Positions 8,598 through 16,167 of a stretch of DNA of 32,457 nucleotides are shown in pieces. This stretch comes from JBLMZW01 sp050259035. Lineage in GTDB: Bacteria > Bacillota > Syntrophomonadia > Syntrophomonadales > DTU052. The DNA is taken from positions 1-32,457 of the forward strand of contig JBLMZW010000078.1 of NCBI GenBank assembly GCA_050259035.1, in the 5' to 3' direction. Under the pieces are notes generated by a model, which was not told the origin of the DNA, ran no database searches, and worked only from the letters and a program-made list of their open reading frames with translations. The stretch's first letter is position 1; each line of letters starts with the position of its first letter. Position numbers and translations under genes: made by a program.

Positions 8598-8710
8598 TCG
8601 TCCCTTAGGACCGTTTTACCAAGATCTAGCCATCCATAGGAAGTTATCTGATATGATAGTCTCTCTATTTCCAATAGCTTTTCGTCTATTGGAACTCTTG
8701 CCTCCATCAA
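8594..8710 (-). CDS. Possible 38-aa protein, unknown function
   Basis: A minus-strand frame from TTG-ATG at 8710 has AAGGAG nine bases upstream, which is good spacing. It reads MMEARVPIDEKLLEIERLSY, then QITSYGWLDLGKT and ends RDD. Open reading without a stop continues back to 8803. The composition is protein-like and one amphipathic helix is likely. The stretch LLEIERLSYQITSY faintly recalls the helix of Spo0E-like phosphatases but lacks the conserved S-x-x-x-D, so I do not call it that. It may be a real small gene or the tail of a decayed one. It converges on, and slightly overlaps, the SanA-like gene. Confidence 0.35.
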   Translation of the reverse strand: MMEARVPIDEKLLEIERLSYQITSYGWLDLGKTVLRDD

Positions 8711-8870
8711 TTCTGTAAACTCCTTGACCGGGTTATTATTGATCTTTATTATTAAAATGTGGATATTTGATATACAGAATAGTTTCCAACTGTTTCTTAT
8801 CTTTTAGAGATTTTACTATGTTTAGGAAGCTAGTTTTAACTAAACCGACAAAGAGAGGAGTTGAATTATA

Positions 8871-10574
8871 TTGTTCTTACTTAATCCCAAAAAGTATGAT
8901 CGAGAACATATGGATCCCCGGGCCCGGGAAATAATGCTGAAAACTATTGATTTCTTTGAAAACAAGGGGCTTGCAAAAATCAAGGAGGAAGACAAAGACT
9001 TTACCTGGTATGAGGACTATTGCGGTTTCCTGGCCAGAGAAGGGATTTTCGCCGACCTTCTGACTCCAGCCGGTTATGGGAATCCTGATTCACGTTGGGA
9101 TTTGTGGCGAGTAGCAGAGTTTAACGAAGTATCTAGTTTTTACGCTCTGCATTATCAGTATTTGTATCAGGTCACTATATTGGGCCTGGGGCCAATATTC
9201 CTGAGCAAGAACGAGAAAGTCAAAAATGATGCGGCAAGTCTCCTAAGAGAAGGAAAGTTTTTCGGATTTGCTCTTTCCGAAAGAGACCATGGCAACGATA
9301 TTTATTCCAATGAAATGATGCTTATTCCAAACGGTGACGGAACCTACAGGGCGAAGGGAAACAAATACTACATAGGCAATGGCAATATAGCGGCTCGGCT
9401 GGCGGTATTCGGCAAATCCTCTGACACCGGGGAATATGTCTTCTTTGTGGTAGATTCCCAGCATCCATCTTTCGAACTAGTGAAGAAAATTAACACTTCG
9501 GGAGCCCATTGTTGCTATGTTTCCGAGTTTAATTTAAACGATTATCCAGTCAAAGAAGAGGATATTCTATCCAGAGGTCCTGAGGCTTTCGACCATGCCT
9601 TATGCACGGTTAATATAGGCAAAGCCATGGTAGGTTGGGCATCCATCGGGGAAACGGAGCATGCATTGTATGAGTGTCTGCATCATACCTGCAACCGTAA
9701 TCTATATGGCAATCCGGTCTATTCCTTCCCTCATGTCAGAAGACTGTTTACAGAAGCGTTCCTTAGGACCTATGCCATGAAATTATATGCCCTTAGAGCT
9801 ATGGATTACTTCCGCTCCGCTTCAGATGCTGACCGTCGTTATCTCATGTATAATGCGATTTTGAAGATGAAGGTATGCCTCCAGGGTGAAAAAATTGCTA
9901 CCATGCTGCTCGATGTCGTGGGAGCCAAGGGCATGGAGCAGGATACTTTCATGGAAATGTTCATCCGAGATACACCTATGATGCCAAGACTCGAAGGTAC
10001 AGCACATGTGAACATGGTCCTGGTCAACAAGTTTATGAAGTATTATTTCTTCGAACATGCGGACCTGCCGGAAATACCAAAACGAAATGACATCGCGGAT
10101 GACGATTACGTATTTAAACAAAAAGGCGGCAAATTAGGTACAGTTCGTTTTGCTGATTATCATAAAGTCTACGAGGGTGTGGAACTTGGCAATGTTAAAT
10201 TATTCTTACAGCAGGTCGAATTACTGCGCGATTTCTTAGCCACAACCCCCCCGTCAATGGTTCAAGCCAAGAACATTGACTACATGATTGCGGTTGGGGA
10301 ACTGTTAGCCATGGCTTGTTACGGGCAATTGATCCTGGAAAACAGCAAGATTTATAAAATTGAAGATGATATTACCGAGGAAATCTTCGCCTTCCTAATT
10401 CGCGATTACGCACAGTATGCTTTGTTCCTAAGAACAACCTTTGAGAACACACCGGAACAGGTGGCCTTAATTAACCGGATGATTATTGATCCTCCTGTTA
10501 ATACCGAACGTTTCGAACGGATTTGGTCTACCCAGGTTTTAACTCTTAAAGACGAGTACATAATGAACGAGTAA
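8871..10574 (+). CDS. Acyl-CoA dehydrogenase, atypical long form
   Basis: 567 residues, TTG start with GAGAGGAG ten bases upstream. FAD-dependent acyl-CoA dehydrogenases oxidise acyl-CoA to trans-2-enoyl-CoA and pass electrons to electron-transfer flavoprotein. The middle domain shows FALSERDHGNDIYS near 139-153 in place of the usual ALTEPDAGSD. The catalytic base is probably E375 in RLEGTAHVNM, at the position of the usual EGT motif. A C-terminal helical extension of about 150 residues follows, beyond the standard 380-residue family. It is only distantly similar to the other acyl-CoA dehydrogenase in this window (23696-25495). Substrate is unknown; branched, aromatic or long-chain acyl-CoA are possible. 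A strong terminator follows, so it is probably a single-gene transcript. Confidence 0.85.
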   Translation: MFLLNPKKYDREHMDPRAREIMLKTIDFFENKGLAKIKEEDKDFTWYEDYCGFLAREGIFADLLTPAGYGNPDSRWDLWRVAEFNEVSSFYALHYQYLYQVTILGLGPIFLSKNEKVKNDAASLLREGKFFGFALSERDHGNDIYSNEMMLIPNGDGTYRAKGNKYYIGNGNIAARLAVFGKSSDTGEYVFFVVDSQHPSFELVKKINTSGAHCCYVSEFNLNDYPVKEEDILSRGPEAFDHALCTVNIGKAMVGWASIGETEHALYECLHHTCNRNLYGNPVYSFPHVRRLFTEAFLRTYAMKLYALRAMDYFRSASDADRRYLMYNAILKMKVCLQGEKIATMLLDVVGAKGMEQDTFMEMFIRDTPMMPRLEGTAHVNMVLVNKFMKYYFFEHADLPEIPKRNDIADDDYVFKQKGGKLGTVRFADYHKVYEGVELGNVKLFLQQVELLRDFLATTPPSMVQAKNIDYMIAVGELLAMACYGQLILENSKIYKIEDDITEEIFAFLIRDYAQYALFLRTTFENTPEQVALINRMIIDPPVNTERFERIWSTQVLTLKDEYIMNE

Positions 10575-10635
10575 ACGACTACATTATAAGGCAGAGCCAA
10601 AAGTATCTGTTCAAAAGACAAAACCCTATAAACAG

Positions 10636-10670
10636 GCCCGTATCATTTAAAAGTGGTACGGGCTTGCTTA
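10636..10670 (+). terminator. Rho-independent terminator of the acyl-CoA dehydrogenase gene
   Basis: GCCCGTATCA (10636-10645) pairs with TGGTACGGGC (10654-10663), including one G-T pair, around an 8-base loop. It is followed by TTGCTTATATT. It stands 61 bases after the stop codon. Confidence 0.8.
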
Positions 10671-10993
10671 TATTATGCGCTTTTCAAAGTATAAGTGAAG
10701 AGAAGTTTTTCCTCCTCGATTTTTAGACAGCCTCTTTTTTGCCGGGAGGAGTACACTCTAATCAGGTTATCGGTAGTTCTACCATTATATAACCGGGGAG
10801 GGATAGTATAAGAACTGGGATATAAGTGTTTAGAAGTGGTGAGTATAGCGAATAGAATAGTTTAGTTTTTAAGAAACAACGTAGGAAAAGTAATGTTTAC
10901 GACGAACTTGTTTATCAATGAACCTGGTAATTGTTTATATGGTGGATTCTGAGGGAAGGGTGCTGAAATTAATCAGCAACGTTTAATGGTGAT
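10671..10993 (+). other. Intergenic stretch with one weak hairpin
   Basis: About 320 bases without a convincing gene. GGTTAT (10765-10770) can pair with ATAACC (10789-10794), with an inner GGTA/TACC stem, just before GGGGAGGG. This could be part of a leader or a decayed gene start. I see no clear promoter for the following gene, whose ribosome binding site is also weak. Confidence 0.4.
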
Positions 10994-11317
10994 ATGGCTT
11001 TTTCACGACGATTGGAAACAGAAACAGTACGTAAAATGATCATGCTTTATTGCCATGATAAGCACAACACAAGTGAAAATATACTTTGCCCCGATTGTAC
11101 AAGCTTATTTGAATACGCTCAAAAAAGAATAGATAGATGTCCTTACCAGGATAAGAAGCCGGTATGTTCAAAATGCACCGTTCATTGTTACAAACCCAAA
11201 ATGAAAGATGAGATAAAAGTGGTCATGCGATATTCCGGGCCCAGAATGCTGTGGAAAAGTCCGGTGCTTTCCGTGAGATACTTCTACCGAAAAATATTCA
11301 AGAGTCGCTTACGTTAA
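10994..11317 (+). CDS. YgbA-like 'nitrous oxide-stimulated promoter' family protein
   Basis: 107 residues with seven cysteines: C20, C32, C35, C49, C58, C61 and C65. The order HDKH, LCPDC, RCPYQDKKPVCSKCTVHCY and then VMRYSGPRMLW (77-87) matches E. coli YgbA (PF11756) along its length. In enterobacteria ygbA is induced by nitric oxide through NsrR. The molecular role is not settled; the cysteine clusters suggest metal or Fe-S binding. The region before the ATG has only a weak ribosome binding site and no NsrR-like palindrome that I can see. In a strict anaerobe the protein may serve nitrosative-stress recovery or metal handling. Confidence 0.82.
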   Translation: MAFSRRLETETVRKMIMLYCHDKHNTSENILCPDCTSLFEYAQKRIDRCPYQDKKPVCSKCTVHCYKPKMKDEIKVVMRYSGPRMLWKSPVLSVRYFYRKIFKSRLR

Positions 11318-11339
11318 TTGCCAAATCGGTTAATATGCA

Positions 11340-11389
11340 ATTAGGTGCCTCGGTTCAGCCCGGGGTATTTTAGTTTTAGGGCACCTAAT
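11340..11389 (+). terminator. Nested hairpins after the YgbA-like gene
   Basis: CCTCGG (11348-11353) pairs with CCGGGG (11360-11365) and is followed by TATTTTAGTTTT, a plausible intrinsic terminator. The same stretch can instead form a 10-bp outer stem, ATTAGGTGCC (11340-11349) with GGCACCTAAT (11380-11389). The two share bases 11348-11349, so they partly compete. It lies just after the gene, so termination is the likelier role. Confidence 0.55.
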
Positions 11390-11601
11390 GTTCTGCATTG
11401 TGACCACCAGAAGAAGCGACATAGTAGAGGGATGCATCACTTAGATTTAATATCTATGACGGCTAAATCCTTAAGGATGTGGATACGGTACTGAGGCAAC
11501 CTGATGTAATTATATTGTTGACGTATTAAATAAGAATGCATAAACTAAATTAGTAGCACAGTAAACAAGTAAATTACTAAATAGTAGTCAGGAGGGCAAT
11601 T

Positions 11602-12081
11602 ATGAAAATACCAACTACATTAAAACACAAGCCAGTGATTGTATCTGAAAACTACGAAAACGTTGACGGGCGTAATGCTTATAAGACAGACACCAAGGGT
11701 CTTTCTTTGGGATTAGCCCAGTGGAACGACCGGGGAAAACTGGACATTTCAGCCAAAGTATGGCGTTACACGGGGGAAAAGTGGTCGCGTCAGTCAGAAG
11801 AGCTTCCCATGCACCGGGTTCTTGATCTTGCCATTCTGATCTGCCGAAGCCTTTCATATTTTCAAGGTGCTTACCGCTTTCCGAAAATGTATGATCCGGA
11901 TAAAACCTTGATTGATCGAATAGGGCTGCAAGGGGATGCGATGAATGTAGCAGTTTGTATAGATAACCCCATGATCGATGAAGATATCAAGTTATTTTCA
12001 CAGGTCCTAAGCAATGATAGCGAAATAATTGGGGAACGACTCCAGGTTTTAGCCCGGGTTCTACAAGACATGGGTTATTGA
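11602..12081 (+). CDS. Conserved protein of unknown function (DUF6530-like)
   Basis: 159 residues, ATG start with AGGAGGG upstream. No membrane segment or signal peptide. It opens MKIPTTLKHKPVIVSENYEN, then has GLSLGLAQWNDRGKLDISAK and VWRYTGEKWSRQSEELP, followed by helices. It looks like a conserved, soluble, single-domain Firmicute protein; I associate it with DUF6530 from memory and cannot confirm that. No catalytic motif is evident and no function is proposed. The GIY-YIG-like gene starts 33 bases downstream on the same strand, so the two may be an operon. Confidence 0.7.
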   Translation: MKIPTTLKHKPVIVSENYENVDGRNAYKTDTKGLSLGLAQWNDRGKLDISAKVWRYTGEKWSRQSEELPMHRVLDLAILICRSLSYFQGAYRFPKMYDPDKTLIDRIGLQGDAMNVAVCIDNPMIDEDIKLFSQVLSNDSEIIGERLQVLARVLQDMGY

Positions 12082-12114
12082 AGATTGGCGTATAACTCGG
12101 AAAGGACAATAACA

Positions 12115-12474
12115 ATGGATAAAAAAAGCCGTAGAGAGTATCTGGAGGAATACAAAAAAATCAAGACTTATATGGGTGTGGTTAAGGTAACCAACCAGAC
12201 TAATAGTAAGATTTATATAACCGGCTATCCTAATTTGAAAAACCGGTGGCTAACCATACAGAGCCAGCTGGCAATGGGTAAGCACATGAATTCTCAGCTG
12301 CAAAAAGATTGGAACGATCTGGGATCTGAAGCCTTTACCTATGAGGTATTGGAGGAAAAGGACGCTAGTGAGGTTAATGATAGGCGCTGGGAACTAAAAC
12401 AAATGGAGAAACCGTGGCTGGAAAAATTGCAGCCTTATGGAGACAAAGGATATAATAAGCCGCCGCGAGACTAA
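12115..12474 (+). CDS. GIY-YIG-like protein with altered signature residues
   Basis: 119 residues from the ATG at 12115, which follows GGAAAGG. An in-frame TTG at 12085 has no binding site and is rejected. Residues 20-45 (MGVVKVTNQTNSKIYITGYP then NLKNRW) align with the start of a GIY-YIG domain. The GIY is G21-V22-V23 and the YIG is Y34-I35-T36, so the first signature tyrosine and the second glycine are changed. Arg44, the catalytic arginine position, is kept, and EKPWLEKLQPYGDKGYN near the end resembles the family's later helix. GIY-YIG enzymes nick or cut DNA; this one may be inactive and act in nucleic-acid binding. Confidence 0.7.
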   Translation: MDKKSRREYLEEYKKIKTYMGVVKVTNQTNSKIYITGYPNLKNRWLTIQSQLAMGKHMNSQLQKDWNDLGSEAFTYEVLEEKDASEVNDRRWELKQMEKPWLEKLQPYGDKGYNKPPRD

Positions 12475-12789
12475 GACCCGAGCTCATTTGGATCGTTATC
12501 CAGAAGGATTTTTATATGGTTTCGTACCCAGTTTAATATCACCCAATATACCTGGATGATTTCACATTGGGGGTTTAAGGGTGAAAGAATAATGGTGGCA
12601 TTGGCACTATCCCTGCCAACGGTTGGTTCTAACTATTCGTCTGTCCTGTTAAGTAGTGTAATTATAAAATCAGTCTATTGTAACCAGGGACTTCTAAAAA
12701 GATTTAATGGTAGATGGTACAATATAGGAAAGCATTAGCTACAGAGTTGGGGTCTTTACATGGTTAAATTATTATCAGGAGGGTTAAGA
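12475..12789 (+). other. Intergenic stretch with a weak terminator-like hairpin
   Basis: TGGAT (12489-12493) pairs with ATCCA (12498-12502) around a 4-base loop, with ATTTTTAT a few bases later; it may end the preceding operon. A 60-codon frame at 12556-12738 has no binding site and no recognisable content. The end of the stretch holds the AGGAGGG of the next gene. Confidence 0.4.
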
Positions 12790-13443
12790 ATGGAACAGAA
12801 TTCGCCATTTATTATCACAATAAGCCGCCAGGCTGGAAGCGGTGGTTCTTACCTGGGCCAAAAACTGGCCAAACGCCTCGGCTTGCTTTATGTAGACCGA
12901 GAAACAGTAAAAGAAGTAGCAAAAAAGCTTGAGGCTGAGGGAGAGGGTCTGGAAAACCGGGAAGAGAAGGTAACCGGTTTCTGGCAATCAGTTATTCAAT
13001 CATTCCGATTTGCACCAGATATTTATACTCCGCCGATACTTATGCCAATTCCGACAGACCAGCAGATGTTTCGGGTAGAGTCAGATGTAATCCGATATAT
13101 AGCAAAGAAACAATCAGCCGTTATTGTTGGCCGTGGCGGATCTTACATCCTGCAAACCCACCCCAACCATGTTAGTGTGTTTTTGCACGCCAACCATGAA
13201 TACCGGACAAAACGAGTCCAGGAAGTTTACGAGCTATCGGCACAGGAGGCCAATAAGACGGTAGATAATTCCGATCGAGATCGTAGCCGGTATTTTCATG
13301 CGCTGACCGGAAGAGATTGGTCGGATGCCCGGCAGTATCATATTTCCCTTGATACATTTGTCCTGGGGATGGATAAAGCGGAAGAGATTATAGTGTCCTA
13401 TATCCAAACACGGTTTGGTGAATTGTCTCTTTCGCAGGGATAA
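12790..13443 (+). CDS. Cytidylate-kinase-like P-loop protein
   Basis: 217 residues from the ATG at 12790, eight bases after AGGAGGG. An ATG at 12760 lies upstream of that site and is rejected. The N-terminus ITISRQAGSGGSYLGQKLAK (9-28) is the P-loop of the cytidylate kinase-like family, followed by a D-R-E motif near 36-38. VIVGRGGSYILQ and VFLHANHEYRTKRV in the middle are also typical, as is a late RSRYF. True Cmk phosphorylates CMP and dCMP, but members of this branch (PF13189) are often duplicated beside other genes in Firmicutes and their substrate is not established. The methyltransferase gene starts 26 bases downstream, so the two are probably one transcript. Confidence 0.82.
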   Translation: MEQNSPFIITISRQAGSGGSYLGQKLAKRLGLLYVDRETVKEVAKKLEAEGEGLENREEKVTGFWQSVIQSFRFAPDIYTPPILMPIPTDQQMFRVESDVIRYIAKKQSAVIVGRGGSYILQTHPNHVSVFLHANHEYRTKRVQEVYELSAQEANKTVDNSDRDRSRYFHALTGRDWSDARQYHISLDTFVLGMDKAEEIIVSYIQTRFGELSLSQG

Positions 13444-13469
13444 CGCTTTTTTATTAAGAAGGTGTTCCA

Positions 13470-15767
13470 ATGGGACTGGGCTCAAACTCTGAAGTACTAC
13501 CCAATCGACTGGCTGTGGAACTAGGTAAGGATTCAGTAATTCATTCCCGGGTGACTGATTTTCTTCTTGGCAAATTAAAGGAGAGAACCGACCGGCAGCA
13601 GGTTATCAGGGAATGGGAAGTCGGAATGGGCAGATTCCCAGATGCTCTTGCCGACGAGAATCTACAACTTGAATCGGAGCGTTTGGTCTGTTTGGAGACC
13701 TATTACAGTCTTGTTGTTCAGCTATCCGCCTGGTACCATCTGGTTGTTACCAGGGGGGGGAACGCCAGTCTACAGAATGGCTTAAGTGACCTGTTAAATG
13801 GGAATATTTTTAGACAGGTCGGAATTTCAAATTTAGGTTTAGATGGGCTGCCCGGTTGGCATACGAATTACGAAGAATGGCCATCGGTTATTCGAGAGAT
13901 GATCGGTGTTATTTGGCGTTTGTTCTCTAATGGGAATTGGACCGGGGACTTGTTTCAAGCCTTATATGAGAACCTCATTACCCAGGTAAGACGCCATGAT
14001 CTGGGGGAGCATTATACTCCAGGCTGGCTGGTGGAGCATGTTCTTAACCAGACTGGATATTATGGACAGGAAGAGGCCTTCATACTCGATCCCGCCTGCG
14101 GCTCCGGGACATTCCTGGTTGAGATTCTGCGGCGAAGAAAAGAACAATTGACCAAGCCCGAGGATGACATGGAGCGGGTAGTAGGTTTCGATCTGAATCC
14201 CCTGGCGGTATTGGCTGCCCGCGTCAACTACCTGTATCACAGTGGTTATACCCCGAGCCCGGAGAAAGAGTACATTATACCGGTTTTTCAAATCGATTCT
14301 ATTACCGAAGGTGACAATAGTTTATGGGATAATGCAATGGATCAGGGGTTGCGGCAAAAATTTAATTATGTGGTTGGCAACCCACCCTGGGTTAACTGGG
14401 AGTCGCTCAAACCGGAATACCGCCAGGCTACCATGGAATACTGGCGTGAGTACGGCCTTTTTTCCCATCATGGGATGGACGTGATCCTGGGGAAGGGAAG
14501 AAAGGACTTATCAACTCTTTTGACCCTGGCCAGTGCCCATAAATACTTAAAAGATGAGGGCAAACTGGCATTTTTAATAACCCAGAGCGTCTTCAAATCC
14601 GGTGGAGCGGCCGAAGGTTTTCGCCGTTTCGAATTACCGGATGGCACCCCCTTGCGGGTTTCGTTGGTGGAAGATATGGCTGCCCTCAAACCATTTCCAG
14701 GTGCTTCGAATCGGACCGCAATAATCTACCTGGAGAAAGGACTACCCACAACTTATCCGGTCTCCTATAGCCTCTATAAAGAACTACCCCGATCTGGTGA
14801 TGGACAAGTACTAAAAATGGCTGCGATGCCAGTGGAAGAGAACGCGCCCGCTTCCCCCTGGCTGACCTGCCTGCCGGAATGTATAGGGCCCGTCAAAAAA
14901 ATGCTGGGGGAATCAGTATACCAGGCGAGAGAAGGGGCTAATACAGGTGGGGCCAACGGCATACTCTGGGTGGAGATAGTTGATCAATCGCAAAACGGAT
15001 TGGTAACCATTCGCAATTTAGCCACGGCTGGCAAAGATAAGGTTTTGACTATTGAAAGAATCATAGAGGAAGACTTGATCTATCCATTGGCCCGCGGCAA
15101 GGATCTGGATCGATGGCAGGTTAATCCTTCAGCCGCGATAATCATGACCCAGGATCCGGTTGCCCGGCGCGGATTATCCCTTCAGGTGATGGAGAGGTCT
15201 TATCCATGCACCCTGGAATATTTAAAAACCTTCGAACCCAACCTCCAGAAGCGAGCCGCCTACCGGCGCTATTTTACATCGAACGATCCCTTCTACAGCA
15301 TGTTTAATGTAGGAGAATATACGCTGGCTCCGATCAAGGTTGCCTGGCATCGGTTCGGTTCTAAGATGAAAGCGGCCGTTTTAGAGGGTGGCGTTAAACC
15401 AGTTATTTGTCAGGAAACCCATGCCCTGGTGGTATGCCGTTCTTCCGATGAGGCATGGTACCTGGCGGGTCTGCTAAACAGCCTGCCTATAGAGTATGCT
15501 TTAACATCATACTCCATGACCGGAGGCAAAAGCTTTGCCAGCCCGCACTTGTTTAAGTATATTCGCTTTCCTTTCTATACCGGCGAAGAGAAACAGAAAA
15601 TGATAGCGACTGCGGCCCGTGGCGTAGCAACAGGGCAGGTACCGGCAGAAAAATTAGATCGGGAAATCGTGGCTTTATATAATATAACCTATGAAGAATT
15701 GGCCCTGATGAGAAGAGCACGCAAGGATGCGGAGATACAGGATAAAGGGAACGGTGTGAACATGTGA
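13470..15767 (+). CDS. Solitary Eco57I-like N6-adenine DNA methyltransferase
   Basis: 765 residues, ATG start with AAGAAGG upstream. About 190 N-terminal, mainly helical residues precede a gamma-order methyltransferase: GEHYTPGWLVEHVL, then motif I DPACGSGTF at 207-215 (SAM binding) and NPPW at 304-307 (catalysis). The C-terminal half looks like a target-recognition region, with PLARGKDLDRWQ and, late, ETHALVVCRSS and LAGLLNS. This layout is that of Type IIG/Eco57I methylases. Those usually also carry an N-terminal PD-(D/E)xK nuclease and run to about 1000 residues. I see no nuclease motif here and no nuclease gene beside it. It may be an orphan regulatory methylase or part of an unusual defence set. 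The cupin gene overlaps its stop. Confidence 0.85.
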   Translation: MGLGSNSEVLPNRLAVELGKDSVIHSRVTDFLLGKLKERTDRQQVIREWEVGMGRFPDALADENLQLESERLVCLETYYSLVVQLSAWYHLVVTRGGNASLQNGLSDLLNGNIFRQVGISNLGLDGLPGWHTNYEEWPSVIREMIGVIWRLFSNGNWTGDLFQALYENLITQVRRHDLGEHYTPGWLVEHVLNQTGYYGQEEAFILDPACGSGTFLVEILRRRKEQLTKPEDDMERVVGFDLNPLAVLAARVNYLYHSGYTPSPEKEYIIPVFQIDSITEGDNSLWDNAMDQGLRQKFNYVVGNPPWVNWESLKPEYRQATMEYWREYGLFSHHGMDVILGKGRKDLSTLLTLASAHKYLKDEGKLAFLITQSVFKSGGAAEGFRRFELPDGTPLRVSLVEDMAALKPFPGASNRTAIIYLEKGLPTTYPVSYSLYKELPRSGDGQVLKMAAMPVEENAPASPWLTCLPECIGPVKKMLGESVYQAREGANTGGANGILWVEIVDQSQNGLVTIRNLATAGKDKVLTIERIIEEDLIYPLARGKDLDRWQVNPSAAIIMTQDPVARRGLSLQVMERSYPCTLEYLKTFEPNLQKRAAYRRYFTSNDPFYSMFNVGEYTLAPIKVAWHRFGSKMKAAVLEGGVKPVICQETHALVVCRSSDEAWYLAGLLNSLPIEYALTSYSMTGGKSFASPHLFKYIRFPFYTGEEKQKMIATAARGVATGQVPAEKLDREIVALYNITYEELALMRRARKDAEIQDKGNGVNM

Positions 15768-16075
15768 AGCCTTTAAACCTTAAGGATCTGATTCTCGAGC
15801 TTACTCCCCTGGGGGGGAAAGCACGTCTGCTAGTGAATTCTCCAGAATTACGGCTGGTGAATCTTTGTTTGGAAGCGGGAGAAACCGTGGCCGAGCACAG
15901 TGTGGATATAGACGTGGTCTTTTTGGCATTGAACGGAAGGGGAATAGTTACGGTAGACGGAAGTGAGATTGAGATAATTGAAGGCCAGTATATGGTATGC
16001 CCGGCGGGTGCTAAACGCAAAGTAGAATCTGAATCAGGCTTGAGCCTGCTGGTTATAAGGAGTCCGAACCGGTAA
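15764..16075 (+). CDS. Small cupin-fold protein
   Basis: 103 residues from a GTG at 15764 that overlaps the methyltransferase stop (ATGTGA), so the two genes are probably translationally coupled. It is a single beta-barrel with ETVAEHSVDIDVVFLALNGR, then GIVTVDGSEIEIIEGQYMVC and a PAG turn. The usual cupin metal ligands (H-x-H...E and a later H) are mostly absent: one histidine stands in EHSVDID and none follows the PAG. It is therefore more likely a ligand-binding or structural cupin than a metal enzyme. Its role with a DNA methyltransferase is unknown. Confidence 0.75.
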   Translation: MKPLNLKDLILELTPLGGKARLLVNSPELRLVNLCLEAGETVAEHSVDIDVVFLALNGRGIVTVDGSEIEIIEGQYMVCPAGAKRKVESESGLSLLVIRSPNR

Positions 16076-16100
16076 TAAATAATTGGATTATAAAACAACA

Positions 16101-16144
16101 ACGAAAAGTAAAAAACGGCCTAAAGGCCGCTTTTTGTTTTTCGT
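16101..16144. terminator. Bidirectional terminator between cupin and lactate permease genes
   Basis: CGGCCT (16116-16121) pairs with AGGCCG (16124-16129), extended outward by A-runs on the left and T-runs on the right and closed by ACGAAAA/TTTTTCGT. With T-tracts on both strands it can stop transcripts from both converging genes. Confidence 0.88.
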
Positions 16145-16167
16145 TTCGGTAAAACTCTTGTCGCCTG

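Noticed and set aside
10700..10760. Long-range pairing of TCCTCC with GGAGGA
   Set aside because: Six pairs over a loop of about 35 bases is what chance gives in a stretch rich in C/T and G/A runs.
12556..12738. 60-codon frame between the GIY-YIG-like and kinase-like genes
   Set aside because: No ribosome binding site and no recognisable content; treated as chance.
15553..16101. 182-codon minus-strand frame opposite the methyltransferase end and cupin
   Set aside because: It is antisense to two well-supported genes, and its composition is not protein-like.
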